Positions 53,663-60,813 of a stretch of 64,000 nucleotides of DNA are shown piece by piece. Within the stretch, counting starts at the first letter, position 1; each line of letters starts with the position of its first letter. Under the pieces are notes generated by a model, which ran no database searches, was not told the DNA's origin, and saw only the letters and a program-made list of their open reading frames with translations. The stretch comes from Candidatus Nitrosotalea okcheonensis (GTDB taxonomy: Archaea > Thermoproteota > Nitrososphaeria > Nitrososphaerales > Nitrosopumilaceae), in NCBI RefSeq assembly GCF_900177045.1, contig NZ_LT841358.1, forward strand, positions 1,474,219 to 1,538,218, in the 5' to 3' direction. A program made the translations under genes and the position numbers.

Positions 53663-54253
53663 ATGTGGCAACATAAAACCCCTGGAATTCCAGATGAATT
53701 ATTTGAAAGGGTAGATGATGTACCAATCACAAAAGAGGAAGTTCGTGTTATCCAAATAAGCAAGGCAAGACTCTCATCTGGACAGACAGTATATGATGTT
53801 GGATGTGGTAGTGGATCAATATCCATAGAAGCTGCACATCAAGTAGGATCTACTGGAAAAGTTTTTTCAATAGACATTGATCCAAATGCAGTAGAGCTCA
53901 CAAAGAAAAACTTGGAAAAATTCCAAATTTCTAACGTGTCTGTCATTTTGGGAAATGCAATGCAAAAAATTAGTGAGCTACCAATAGCTGATGCAATATT
54001 CATTGGTGGTACGGGTGGGGAGACTGCTGAGATAATAAAACTATGTGAATCAAAGCTAAAACAAGGAGGTAGAATAGTGATAGGAACAATTCTTGTTGAA
54101 ACATTATACTCTGTGCTAAATATCATTGAAAAACTATCATTCTCATCGGTTGATATAATTCAGATAACCATATCCAAGAGCAGAAAAACTTCAACAGGTA
54201 CCATGTTTCTAGCAAGAAATCCTGTAACTATAATATCTGCAACCAAAATCTAG
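53663..54253 (+). CDS. cbiT: Cobalt-precorrin-6B C15-methyltransferase (CbiT)
   Basis: SAM-dependent methyltransferase/decarboxylase of the corrin ring, 196 residues. Motif I VYDVGCGSGSISIEAA is at about 40-55, and IPDELFERVDDVPITKEEVR at the N-terminus is a CbiT hallmark. It starts a run of cobalamin genes with cbiL 32 bp downstream. A separate CbiE is not seen in this window. Anaerobic-route enzymes are expected for archaea. Confidence 0.88.
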   Translation: MWQHKTPGIPDELFERVDDVPITKEEVRVIQISKARLSSGQTVYDVGCGSGSISIEAAHQVGSTGKVFSIDIDPNAVELTKKNLEKFQISNVSVILGNAMQKISELPIADAIFIGGTGGETAEIIKLCESKLKQGGRIVIGTILVETLYSVLNIIEKLSFSSVDIIQITISKSRKTSTGTMFLARNPVTIISATKI

Positions 54254-54285
54254 ACTTTAATTAGGTACGACTTTGATTTCAATTA

Positions 54286-55035
54286 ATGTTTGATCTTGTC
54301 TGTGTAGGCTGTGGTCCCGGCGATCCGGATCTTTTAACAGTAAAGGCAGTCAAAGCAATACAAAATGCTGAGGTTATAGTATGTCCTACATCTAAAGAGG
54401 GTAAACCAAGTATAGTTTATTCCATAATTGAATCGTTAGTAGACAAGTCCAAGAAACCGGAAGTTGTTAACTTGGTTTTTCCAATGGTTAAAGAAAAAGA
54501 TACCCTGGAAAACAGTTGGTTGCAAAATGCTCAAGTCATTGCAGAAAAGGTTCTCTCTGGAAAAAAAGTGATCTATCTTACAGTAGGTGATCCTTATCTT
54601 TACAGCACATGGATCTACATTGACAGGGAATTACACGGAAAATATCCCGAGATAAAGATAAGCGTCATACCTGGAATTGTATCCATGTTTACTTTTGCAT
54701 CCAAGGTGGGAATCAGTCTTGCCGAAGGTGCTGAAACCATGGCAGTTATTCCGTCATGTTATGATCTATCCAGAGTAAAAGAGACTGCGAAAAATTGTGA
54801 TACCATGATATTTCTAAAAGATGGGAGATACTTTGATCAAGTGATAACACTACTCAAAGAAGCTGGTTTTCCAGACAGCTCAATTTTTGCAATTGGACAG
54901 GACATTGGGACCGACCAGGAGATTGTCAAAAAGTTAACTCTGGGTCAGGTCACCAAAGACACCATGACTACAAAATATTTTTCAATAATGGTGGTAAAAC
55001 GTGCCGGTTCTGTCGATTCTTCATTAACAAAGTAA
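54286..55035 (+). CDS. cbiL: Cobalt-factor II/precorrin-2 C20-methyltransferase (CbiL), C-terminus altered
   Basis: Class III tetrapyrrole methylase, 249 residues: VGCGPGDPDLLTVKAVKAI (7-25), LTVGDPYLYSTW (about 98-109) and IPGIVSMFTFASKVG (about 129-143). The natural end is expected near YFSIMVVKR. The last nine codons (GSVDSSLTK) and the stop fall at the edge of a dead TnpB element whose outer 11 bp (55005-55015) match the intact element's repeat. So the C-terminus appears to be supplied by the insertion. The protein should remain functional as only the tail changes. Confidence 0.85.
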   Translation: MFDLVCVGCGPGDPDLLTVKAVKAIQNAEVIVCPTSKEGKPSIVYSIIESLVDKSKKPEVVNLVFPMVKEKDTLENSWLQNAQVIAEKVLSGKKVIYLTVGDPYLYSTWIYIDRELHGKYPEIKISVIPGIVSMFTFASKVGISLAEGAETMAVIPSCYDLSRVKETAKNCDTMIFLKDGRYFDQVITLLKEAGFPDSSIFAIGQDIGTDQEIVKKLTLGQVTKDTMTTKYFSIMVVKRAGSVDSSLTK

Positions 55036-55500
55036 CGACTTATGCATCGACTTGTAGGATTAGTGGCATGTTTTCCACGTTTCTTTTCACCACTTCATTT
55101 GCATTGACTTTAGAACTGTCAAACCTTGGCAGCCATCGCAGAGACTGATTCATGACAGCAACAACATCTCGGTCTAACCATCTCTGACAAGACTCGCACC
55201 AGAGCTCTCTGTTCCGATCAGAACTTTTCCATGTTCCCTATTCTTGGAGTCACTTTCCGTATTTGGGACATGGAATTGATGCTCCTCTAGTTTCTTTTTT
55301 GGACAATATTTCTGCTGCCTTTGATATTGCATGAAGTTTATAATATTACAAGATATTGTATGGCCAAGTTTACTATATGCCACACTAGATAATCTCTTCA
55401 GTGTTGTTGCATCATTTTCAAAACCAATTCTGATACATTGTTTCCACCCTGCAACAAAATGTTTCCATCATTTTCACAACTGTCTAGTTGGAAATAAAAT
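55005..55500 (-). pseudogene. Degenerate, internally deleted TnpB element between cbiL and cbiF
   Basis: On the minus strand, frames give MMETFCC..., then CIRIGFENDATTLKRLS, like residues 32-58 of the intact protein, then ISKAAEILSKK. Then, after a deletion of about 230 residues, come the ribbon remnant CPKYGK, LWCESCQRWLDRDVVAVMNQSL and a stop at 55040. At least two frameshifts and one lost zinc Cys (CPKY) make it non-functional. The outer end at 55005-55015 equals the first 11 bp of the 30.4-kb element's repeat; the other end is not recognisable. The rest of the gap to 55633 holds nothing else clear. Confidence 0.75.
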
Positions 55501-55633
55501 GCTGATTTACAGATTTGATTACTTTATTTGTAATTAAGGTCATTCTTGTATGTTTTACATGGTATATAGTAACAAGAGTGGGTTGGGCTATAATTGCCAA
55601 AATTTATGAACCCTGTGATCTGCAGAATTAAGC

Positions 55634-56401
55634 GTGCGTAAGGTATACTTTGTAGGCTGCGGGCCTGGTGACCCTGAACTAATAACGGTCAAAGCAAAGA
55701 AACTGATCCAAAAAGCCGATGTCGTGGTCTATTCTGGTTCGCTCATTCCGCAAGAAATAATCAAGATGTGCAAAAAATCACAACTCCACGATGCTGCAAA
55801 ACTAGTAAGAGAAGATATTTTTAAAATTCTAAAAGAAAATGCACTAAAAGGAAAACTTGTTGTTAGACTGCACGATGGGGATCCTAGCATATACGGAGCA
55901 ATAAGGGAGCAGACAGACAATCTCAAAAAAGAAGGGATAGACTATGAGGTAGTACCGGGAATTACATCATTTCTAGCGTCTGCTGCTGCACTTGGATGCG
56001 AGCTCACACTACCAGGAGTTACACAAACCATCATTGTAACAAGAGCAGAATCAAGGACCAAAGTGCCAAAACGAGAACAAATATCCGAACTTGCAAAACA
56101 CAAGGCAACTCTAATTTTCTATCTCAGCATTCACCTCCTGCCAAAAATTGTACAAGAGGCAATCAAGGGAGGATACTCAAAATCAACACCTGTTGGAGTG
56201 GTTTATAGGGCAAGCTGGAGCGATGAGAAAATAATCATGGGGACTTTACAAGACATTGCAAAAAAAATACGTGATGAAAAAATAACAAGGACTGCAATCA
56301 TAATAATTGGAGATGTTGTAAATCCAAAGTCGTACGAGTATTCAAAACTATATGACAAGACATTTACGCATGGATATAGAAAAGCCCAGATAAAATCATA
56401 A
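55634..56401 (+). CDS. cbiF: Cobalt-precorrin-4 C11-methyltransferase (CbiF)
   Basis: Class III tetrapyrrole methylase of 255 residues with GTG start: VYFVGCGPGDPELITVKAKKLI (4-25), VVYSGSLIPQEII (31-43), LHDGDPSIYGAI (79-90) and VPGITSFLASAAALG (105-119). YSGSLIP is specific for CbiF/CobM. It was probably co-transcribed with cbiT and cbiL before the TnpB insertion; now 598 bp separate it from cbiL. Further cbi genes do not follow, as the racemase-like gene is convergent. Confidence 0.9.
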   Translation: MRKVYFVGCGPGDPELITVKAKKLIQKADVVVYSGSLIPQEIIKMCKKSQLHDAAKLVREDIFKILKENALKGKLVVRLHDGDPSIYGAIREQTDNLKKEGIDYEVVPGITSFLASAAALGCELTLPGVTQTIIVTRAESRTKVPKREQISELAKHKATLIFYLSIHLLPKIVQEAIKGGYSKSTPVGVVYRASWSDEKIIMGTLQDIAKKIRDEKITRTAIIIIGDVVNPKSYEYSKLYDKTFTHGYRKAQIKS

Positions 56402-57148
56402 TTGGTTTACTTTATTTTTAATTCCAATCTTTATTAGTTTTTTGTGAAAAGTTTCAATATCGCCCGAAGAATAAATTTTTAATCTAGGTTTTTCTGATCT
56501 GTGTTTTAATATTTTTGAAATGTGTTGTGCCACGGTATCTGCCGGATCTAAAAATACCACATCCGGAAACAATTCTTTTAAAATTGGCAGAAGAAACGGT
56601 AGGTGAGTGCTTGATAGAGTGAACACATCTACGTTGTTTTCTACATATGGACTGATAATTTTCTTGATGATATTTCTTGATGCTTGTTTTTGAGAAATGA
56701 ATTTGCCAGACTCGACTAGTTCTACAAGTAACGTAGCGTTAATCTTTGTAACCTGAATTCTAGATGGAACATTTTTTCTTATATATTTATCAAGAATTTT
56801 GTTTTTGACAACTGTTTTTGTTACAAGTATTCCAATTTTTCCAGATTTTGTTTTTGACGCAGCCTCCTTTAAGGGAGGAAATACTCCGATTATCTTGTCT
56901 TTTTTTTCAATGTCTAGTAATAATGATGGAGTATTTGAGCCAACTACGATAACATCTGGATCAAATTTTTCCTGCAGTTTTAGAATGGTAGTTTTTATTA
57001 TTTTATCTAGTTGAGCTACAGTCTTGGTACCGTATGGATAATTTCTTTGATCTGCAAAATAGATTATTTCCGCGCTGATTTTTTTTTGTATTGGTTTAAT
57101 CACTGACAGGGAGCCAAGACCTGAATCAAAAACTGCTATCTTTACCAT
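56396..57148 (-). CDS. Glutamate racemase-like protein lacking both catalytic cysteines
   Basis: Asp/Glu racemase (MurI) fold, 250 residues: FDSGLGSLSVIKPIQKK (7-23) and FADQRNYPYGTK (31-42) fit MurI closely. But the two catalytic cysteines are replaced. ACNTAS appears as GSNTPS (Ser71), and GCTHYP as SSTHLP (Ser180). Racemase activity by the two-base Cys mechanism is therefore unlikely. Possible roles are a regulatory protein (some MurI bind gyrase) or another activity. It overlaps the end of cbiF by 6 bp convergently. Confidence 0.78.
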   Translation of the reverse strand: MVKIAVFDSGLGSLSVIKPIQKKISAEIIYFADQRNYPYGTKTVAQLDKIIKTTILKLQEKFDPDVIVVGSNTPSLLLDIEKKDKIIGVFPPLKEAASKTKSGKIGILVTKTVVKNKILDKYIRKNVPSRIQVTKINATLLVELVESGKFISQKQASRNIIKKIISPYVENNVDVFTLSSTHLPFLLPILKELFPDVVFLDPADTVAQHISKILKHRSEKPRLKIYSSGDIETFHKKLIKIGIKNKVNQL

Positions 57149-57181
57149 GATGTGGTGAAATGATAAAAAGTCTGATTTACG

Positions 57182-57246
57182 TTTTGTGAGCTAAATTTAG
57201 TCTGGTGTTGAGGAATGTATACACCTTCCATTAAGAACCAACTTTA
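57182..57246 (+). promoter_or_regulatory. Upstream module of CdvB paralog 2, shared with paralog 1
   Basis: The 20-nt block with palindrome CTAAATTTAG (57191-57200), a 28-nt spacer, ATTAAGAACCAACTTTA (57230-57246), then 12 nt to the ATG. It matches the blocks upstream of the paralog at 24098 in order, spacing and sequence (19/20 and 16/17). ACACCT within the spacer also aligns. Confidence 0.6.
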
Positions 57247-57258
57247 GAACTACCCCGC

Positions 57259-57900
57259 ATGACCGGCTTCGATAAGACCTGGACTCGACCAGAGTCTGTT
57301 GGTATAACCGAAAAATTACGTGAAACTGTAAAACCACAGGGTGCACTCAAACCTAGGATAGAGGGCGCTGTGAACAAGTTACAGGGTCAAATATCGAAGA
57401 TGGATTCTATGTTGGGCAAGCTGAGAGAAAGAGATGCTCAGTTGTTCAAAAGAATCGTGGCCGCAATGCAACATCACGATGCAGCAACAAGTAGAGTTCT
57501 GTCAAACGAACTAGCTGAGATTAGAAAAGTGTCAAAGATGTTAGGAAATGCTAGAATGGCATTAGAGCAAGTACAATTGCGTCTAACTACAATACATGAC
57601 CTCGGTGATGCAATGGTAGCAATCGCCCCTGCAATGTCCACAATGAAGGGACTAAAATCATCACTTGGAAGGTTCATGCCAGAAGCAGATTCTGAACTTA
57701 ATGCGATGACACAAACTCTCAACGGTTTGATGATGGACTCGCTAGCAGGTGGAGACTTTAATGTCGATACTGATGCATCAAACGAAGAGACGGAAAGGAT
57801 TTTGCAAGAAGCATCTGCAGTTGCAGAACAGCAGATTGGCGACAGATTCCCATCAGTTCCATCACCCTCCGGCGTATCGTCACAATCAACATACGAGTAG
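57259..57900 (+). CDS. CdvB-type ESCRT-III (Snf7) paralog 2
   Basis: A 213-residue Snf7-core protein, homologous throughout to the protein at 24098-24736. TWTRPESVG at the start, KPQGALKPRIE (near 30), a basic helical hairpin with LFKRIVAAMQHHDAATSRVLSNELAEIRKV, FMPEADSEL near 140, and an acidic helix NEETERILQEASAVAEQQ before a Ser-rich end. It probably polymerises on membranes with CdvB or its sister. No cdvA or cdvC gene is adjacent. Confidence 0.8.
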   Translation: MTGFDKTWTRPESVGITEKLRETVKPQGALKPRIEGAVNKLQGQISKMDSMLGKLRERDAQLFKRIVAAMQHHDAATSRVLSNELAEIRKVSKMLGNARMALEQVQLRLTTIHDLGDAMVAIAPAMSTMKGLKSSLGRFMPEADSELNAMTQTLNGLMMDSLAGGDFNVDTDASNEETERILQEASAVAEQQIGDRFPSVPSPSGVSSQSTYE

Positions 57901-57985
57901 GGAAGCTCGGATGGGGAGACTGGCGAATGCGTCTTCTTTTTACCTTACATGAAAAAATATGATATAATATTTGGCATAAATAAAA

Positions 57986-58663
57986 TCATCCAGTTTTATT
58001 TACATATTTTCTTGCAACTACAAACACATGTGACCATTGTTTCCAAGACAGTCGTCCAGTCTGAGTATTCTGTCTACTTGGGTGATATGATGTAATTATC
58101 ACAAAACCTTCATGTGTGAATATTCCACCGTGGGAAAATTTCTTACCCCTGATATCAAGTAATTTACAACATGAGTCAAAAGCTATTCTTCCCAAACAAA
58201 TGACGACCCTGACATTTTTTAATAATGCTAGTTCTTTTTCAAGAAAACCTGAACAGTTGTTGATTTCCTCCTTGAGCGGTTTGTTATCAGGTGGTGCACA
58301 TCTTACTGCAGCAGTAATGTATGTGTTGATCAATGCAAAACCATCATCTTTACCTGTACTAGTAGGTTTTGTCGAGAAACCATATCTGTACAAGACTTTT
58401 GCAAGCCAATCTCCGGAGCTATCGCCTGTAAACATTCTGCCAGTTCTATTGCCTCCATGAGCTGCTGGTGCAAGACCTATTAACAAAAGTTCTGCGTTTG
58501 TATCACCAAAGCCGGTTAATGGTTTTCCCCAATATTTTTCATTTTGAAATCGTTTGACTTTATGTTTCGCCACATCTTGTATGTATTTATGTAACCTGGG
58601 ACATTTTTTACATTTGACTATGTTGCCATCAAGCCGTTCAAACTGATTTGATATTTTACTCAA
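57986..58663 (-). CDS. Family 5 uracil-DNA glycosylase (UDGb type)
   Basis: Removes uracil (and often hypoxanthine) from DNA, 225 residues. The motif 1 region GLAPAAHGGNRTGRMFTGDSS (63-83) has the alanine-rich, Asp-less form specific to family 5. Motif 2 is SYHPSRQNTQTGRLS (about 196-210). Cys18-x2-Cys21 plus later cysteines (VRC, NNC) provide the 4Fe-4S cluster. It joins AlkA-like and Nth genes as base-excision repair in this window. Confidence 0.88.
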   Translation of the reverse strand: MSKISNQFERLDGNIVKCKKCPRLHKYIQDVAKHKVKRFQNEKYWGKPLTGFGDTNAELLLIGLAPAAHGGNRTGRMFTGDSSGDWLAKVLYRYGFSTKPTSTGKDDGFALINTYITAAVRCAPPDNKPLKEEINNCSGFLEKELALLKNVRVVICLGRIAFDSCCKLLDIRGKKFSHGGIFTHEGFVIITSYHPSRQNTQTGRLSWKQWSHVFVVARKYVNKTG

Positions 58664-58666
58664 ATC

Positions 58667-59452
58667 TTAAACTAATTTGTCCTTTGACAAAGATTGTTTT
58701 CTGGTAACAAAGATAGTTAGAGAAAATGCGAATATCATCATAAAAAGAGGCCAAGGAAATTCTGGTAATGATTTGTCCGGAGAAATTAGCTCTCCCCATT
58801 CTGATGGCGATGGAATTGCAGGAAACTCGTTATTAGTTATGTTCTGTGGCCAGCTGTATACTTTGTCTGTCTGTGCGTCATATGTTGCTACGTAAAAACT
58901 GTACATGTCAGAACTTCCAATTACTTTGATTGGAATCTTAAATTCGTATGATGGATGAGGCGTACCACTGTAACGATCATGTTCATCGGAAACACCACCA
59001 ACTGCTATCAAACCAGGATCATTTTGTATTTTCACAAAATGATTTGTTGCCACTAGATCTCCTCCTCCTTGAAAAGTCAATGGATTATACGATCCAAGTG
59101 CAACAAGAAAACAATAATCATTTTTTTGTACATCTGATTCCGCAGTTTTATTTGCTGCAATACAAACTACTCCATAATCAGATTTTTTTTTAAATTGTTC
59201 CTCTGAAATAAAATCTAGAAATACATACAAGTTTTCACGATCGTGTCCAGTTTTAACTGACAACTCATTACCATCATTAAATCTGAGAATATTTTCAGTC
59301 ATTGGTTTCCATTCTTGTAAATAGCTCCATTTGCCATCCCAAACAATAGAGTCTGTACCTCCTCTCAACGTGGTGAAAATTTGAGGCTGAGCTAAAGCAA
59401 AATGAGGACAAATTATAATTATCATTGTTACTGCAATAACTAATTTTTTCAT
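58667..59452 (-). CDS. Exported membrane-anchored protein, possible DOMON/CBM9-like domain
   Basis: About 261 residues from the ATG at 59452. Signal peptide MKKLVIAVTMIIIICPHFALA, an extracellular domain (about 22-230) and a C-terminal helix (about 236-253, FPWPLFMMIFAFSLTIFV). The IVWDGKWSYLQEWKP...DRENLYVFLDF order resembles CBM9/DOMON-like folds, as in ethylbenzene dehydrogenase-related domains, which bind haem or sugar. No CxxCH motif is seen. The match is weak. Confidence 0.55.
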   Translation of the reverse strand: MKKLVIAVTMIIIICPHFALAQPQIFTTLRGGTDSIVWDGKWSYLQEWKPMTENILRFNDGNELSVKTGHDRENLYVFLDFISEEQFKKKSDYGVVCIAANKTAESDVQKNDYCFLVALGSYNPLTFQGGGDLVATNHFVKIQNDPGLIAVGGVSDEHDRYSGTPHPSYEFKIPIKVIGSSDMYSFYVATYDAQTDKVYSWPQNITNNEFPAIPSPSEWGELISPDKSLPEFPWPLFMMIFAFSLTIFVTRKQSLSKDKLV

Positions 59453-59545
59453 ATGCTGGCTAGAAAAAACAGAGATTAAAAGCATGTCCAGTAGTTTTAG
59501 CAATATCTGCCAGCCTTTTATACTACTAATGTAAGATCAAGTAAA

Positions 59546-59746
59546 ATGAGAAAAGGCATCATGATAGCAATAGGCGTAGTAATTCTTGCAATTGCTGGAA
59601 TTGCACTTGGCTTGTCTGGTGATAACACTGCGAAAGACAAATCCACTCCAAATCCTGTTAATGTTACTTTACCCCAGTCGCCTGAACCTCAAGAAAGGCA
59701 TCTTTCCATAACTCTATCAGAAAATGTTGGAATAGGTGCACATTGA
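59546..59746 (+). CDS. Small membrane-anchored protein
   Basis: A 66-residue protein. MRKGIMIAIGVVILAIAGIALGLSG is a signal anchor, then a short Pro/Asn/Thr-rich tail ending ERHLSITLSENVGIGAH. The final 19 codons lie within the direct repeat that is copied at 60602-60753, where the frame is disrupted by a 2-bp deletion. No family is recognised. Confidence 0.5.
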   Translation: MRKGIMIAIGVVILAIAGIALGLSGDNTAKDKSTPNPVNVTLPQSPEPQERHLSITLSENVGIGAH

Positions 59747-59843
59747 TTTTATACCTAGATGGTCGGAAATTATGTGATCTGGTTCCATTTTGGTAATTTC
59801 ATAAATTTTTCAATTCCATAGTGGAAATTTCTAATTTTTTTAT
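59690..59843 (+). repeat. Direct repeat copy 1 (154 bp)
   Basis: Covers the 3' end of the small anchored-protein gene and the region after it. It recurs at 60602-60753. The last 126 bp (59718-59843) are identical in both copies; the first part has few changes and a 2-bp difference. The two copies flank the tail-fibre-like gene. Confidence 0.85.
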
Positions 59844-59919
59844 AAAGTTAGTCATAATTTCATTATTATTTATGAAATTATCACAAAGATTAATTAACTA
59901 CCATGTGTTAAAAATTGTA

Positions 59920-60537
59920 ATGAAAATTTCACAACGAAATATGGCTATGATTCTACTAGGAGTGATAGCCATGTCAACTAGTGGAGTGTATTCATTGACA
60001 CAAAATGTACAAACAACCCAAACGAATTCTGGTGCTCAGGAATCACCAGTAATACTTGGTCATATCACAGCAGTTGTAAAGGACCAGTATGGTGATATCA
60101 AGGCATACAGACAAACTGACAACATGGTGGTAAGTAATGGTCTGAACGCTACGACAAATCTTTTGTTTGGCTCAGGATTGCAAACAACTACAGCTCCACC
60201 TGGCATATTCAAATATGTTGGAGTAGGAACTGGAACTACAGTGGCTGCATACACACAAACAGATCTTGCAACACAAAGAGGTTCACACGTACTTGGTACT
60301 GTTACAGCAATAAATGCTAACCTTGGTACTGGTATGGGAGCTAAAATCGTAGGAAATTGGGCAGCAGGAAAACTTGCTAATGCATCATCAACCACAACAA
60401 CCATTAACGAAGCAGGCTTGTTTGATGGATTTAATTCCACTAACATGTATGCGCGTCAGATAATAGTTCCAGGAATTAGCTTGGGTACTGCAGATACACT
60501 TGCTGTCACATGGCAAATTACATTCGCACACAGTTAG
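59920..60537 (+). CDS. Exported protein resembling phage tail-fibre/structural beta domains
   Basis: About 205 residues from the ATG at 59920; upstream in-frame starts at 59821 and 59872 lie in or next to the direct repeat. A signal peptide (MKISQRNMAMILLGVIAMSTSGVYS) leads to a beta-rich domain. YVGVGTGTTVAAYTQTDLATQR, then TTINEAGLFDGFNSTNMYARQIIVPGISLGTADTLAVTWQITFAHS follow the order of virus/phage tail proteins: GxGTG, L-x-T-R, EAGLF, then ..R..., then TWxITF. With a signal peptide, a surface or pilus-like role is also possible. Confidence 0.6.
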   Translation: MKISQRNMAMILLGVIAMSTSGVYSLTQNVQTTQTNSGAQESPVILGHITAVVKDQYGDIKAYRQTDNMVVSNGLNATTNLLFGSGLQTTTAPPGIFKYVGVGTGTTVAAYTQTDLATQRGSHVLGTVTAINANLGTGMGAKIVGNWAAGKLANASSTTTTINEAGLFDGFNSTNMYARQIIVPGISLGTADTLAVTWQITFAHS

Positions 60538-60552
60538 GTCTAGAAAGCGGTT

Positions 60553-60596
60553 AAAATGATGGTGGGAAACCCTCATTCTTTGTTTATTTTAATTAT
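60553..60596 (+). terminator. Possible terminator after the tail-fibre-like gene
   Basis: A short hairpin TGGTGGGAAACCCTCA lies 15-30 bp after the stop and is followed by T-rich DNA (TTCTTTGTTTATTTT). The stem is only three to five pairs, so weak. Confidence 0.25.
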
Positions 60597-60601
60597 TAAC
60601 T

Positions 60602-60753
60602 CAAGGAAGACATCTTTCCATAACTCTCAGAAAATGTTGGAATAGGTGCACATTGATTTTATACCTAGATGGTCGGAAATTATGTGATCTGGTTCCATTT
60701 TGGTAATTTCATAAATTTTTCAATTCCATAGTGGAAATTTCTAATTTTTTTAT
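60602..60753 (+). repeat. Direct repeat copy 2 (152 bp)
   Basis: Second copy of 59690-59843, lying before the giant secreted-protein gene. It lacks 2 bp present in copy 1, so the peptide end encoded there is broken. It suggests that the block between copies arose by duplication or could be lost by recombination. Confidence 0.85.
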
Positions 60754-60813
60754 GGAAAACCTAGAAAAATAAGAAAGTATATTAATTTTCAACAATACAA
60801 AATCCCATTGAAT

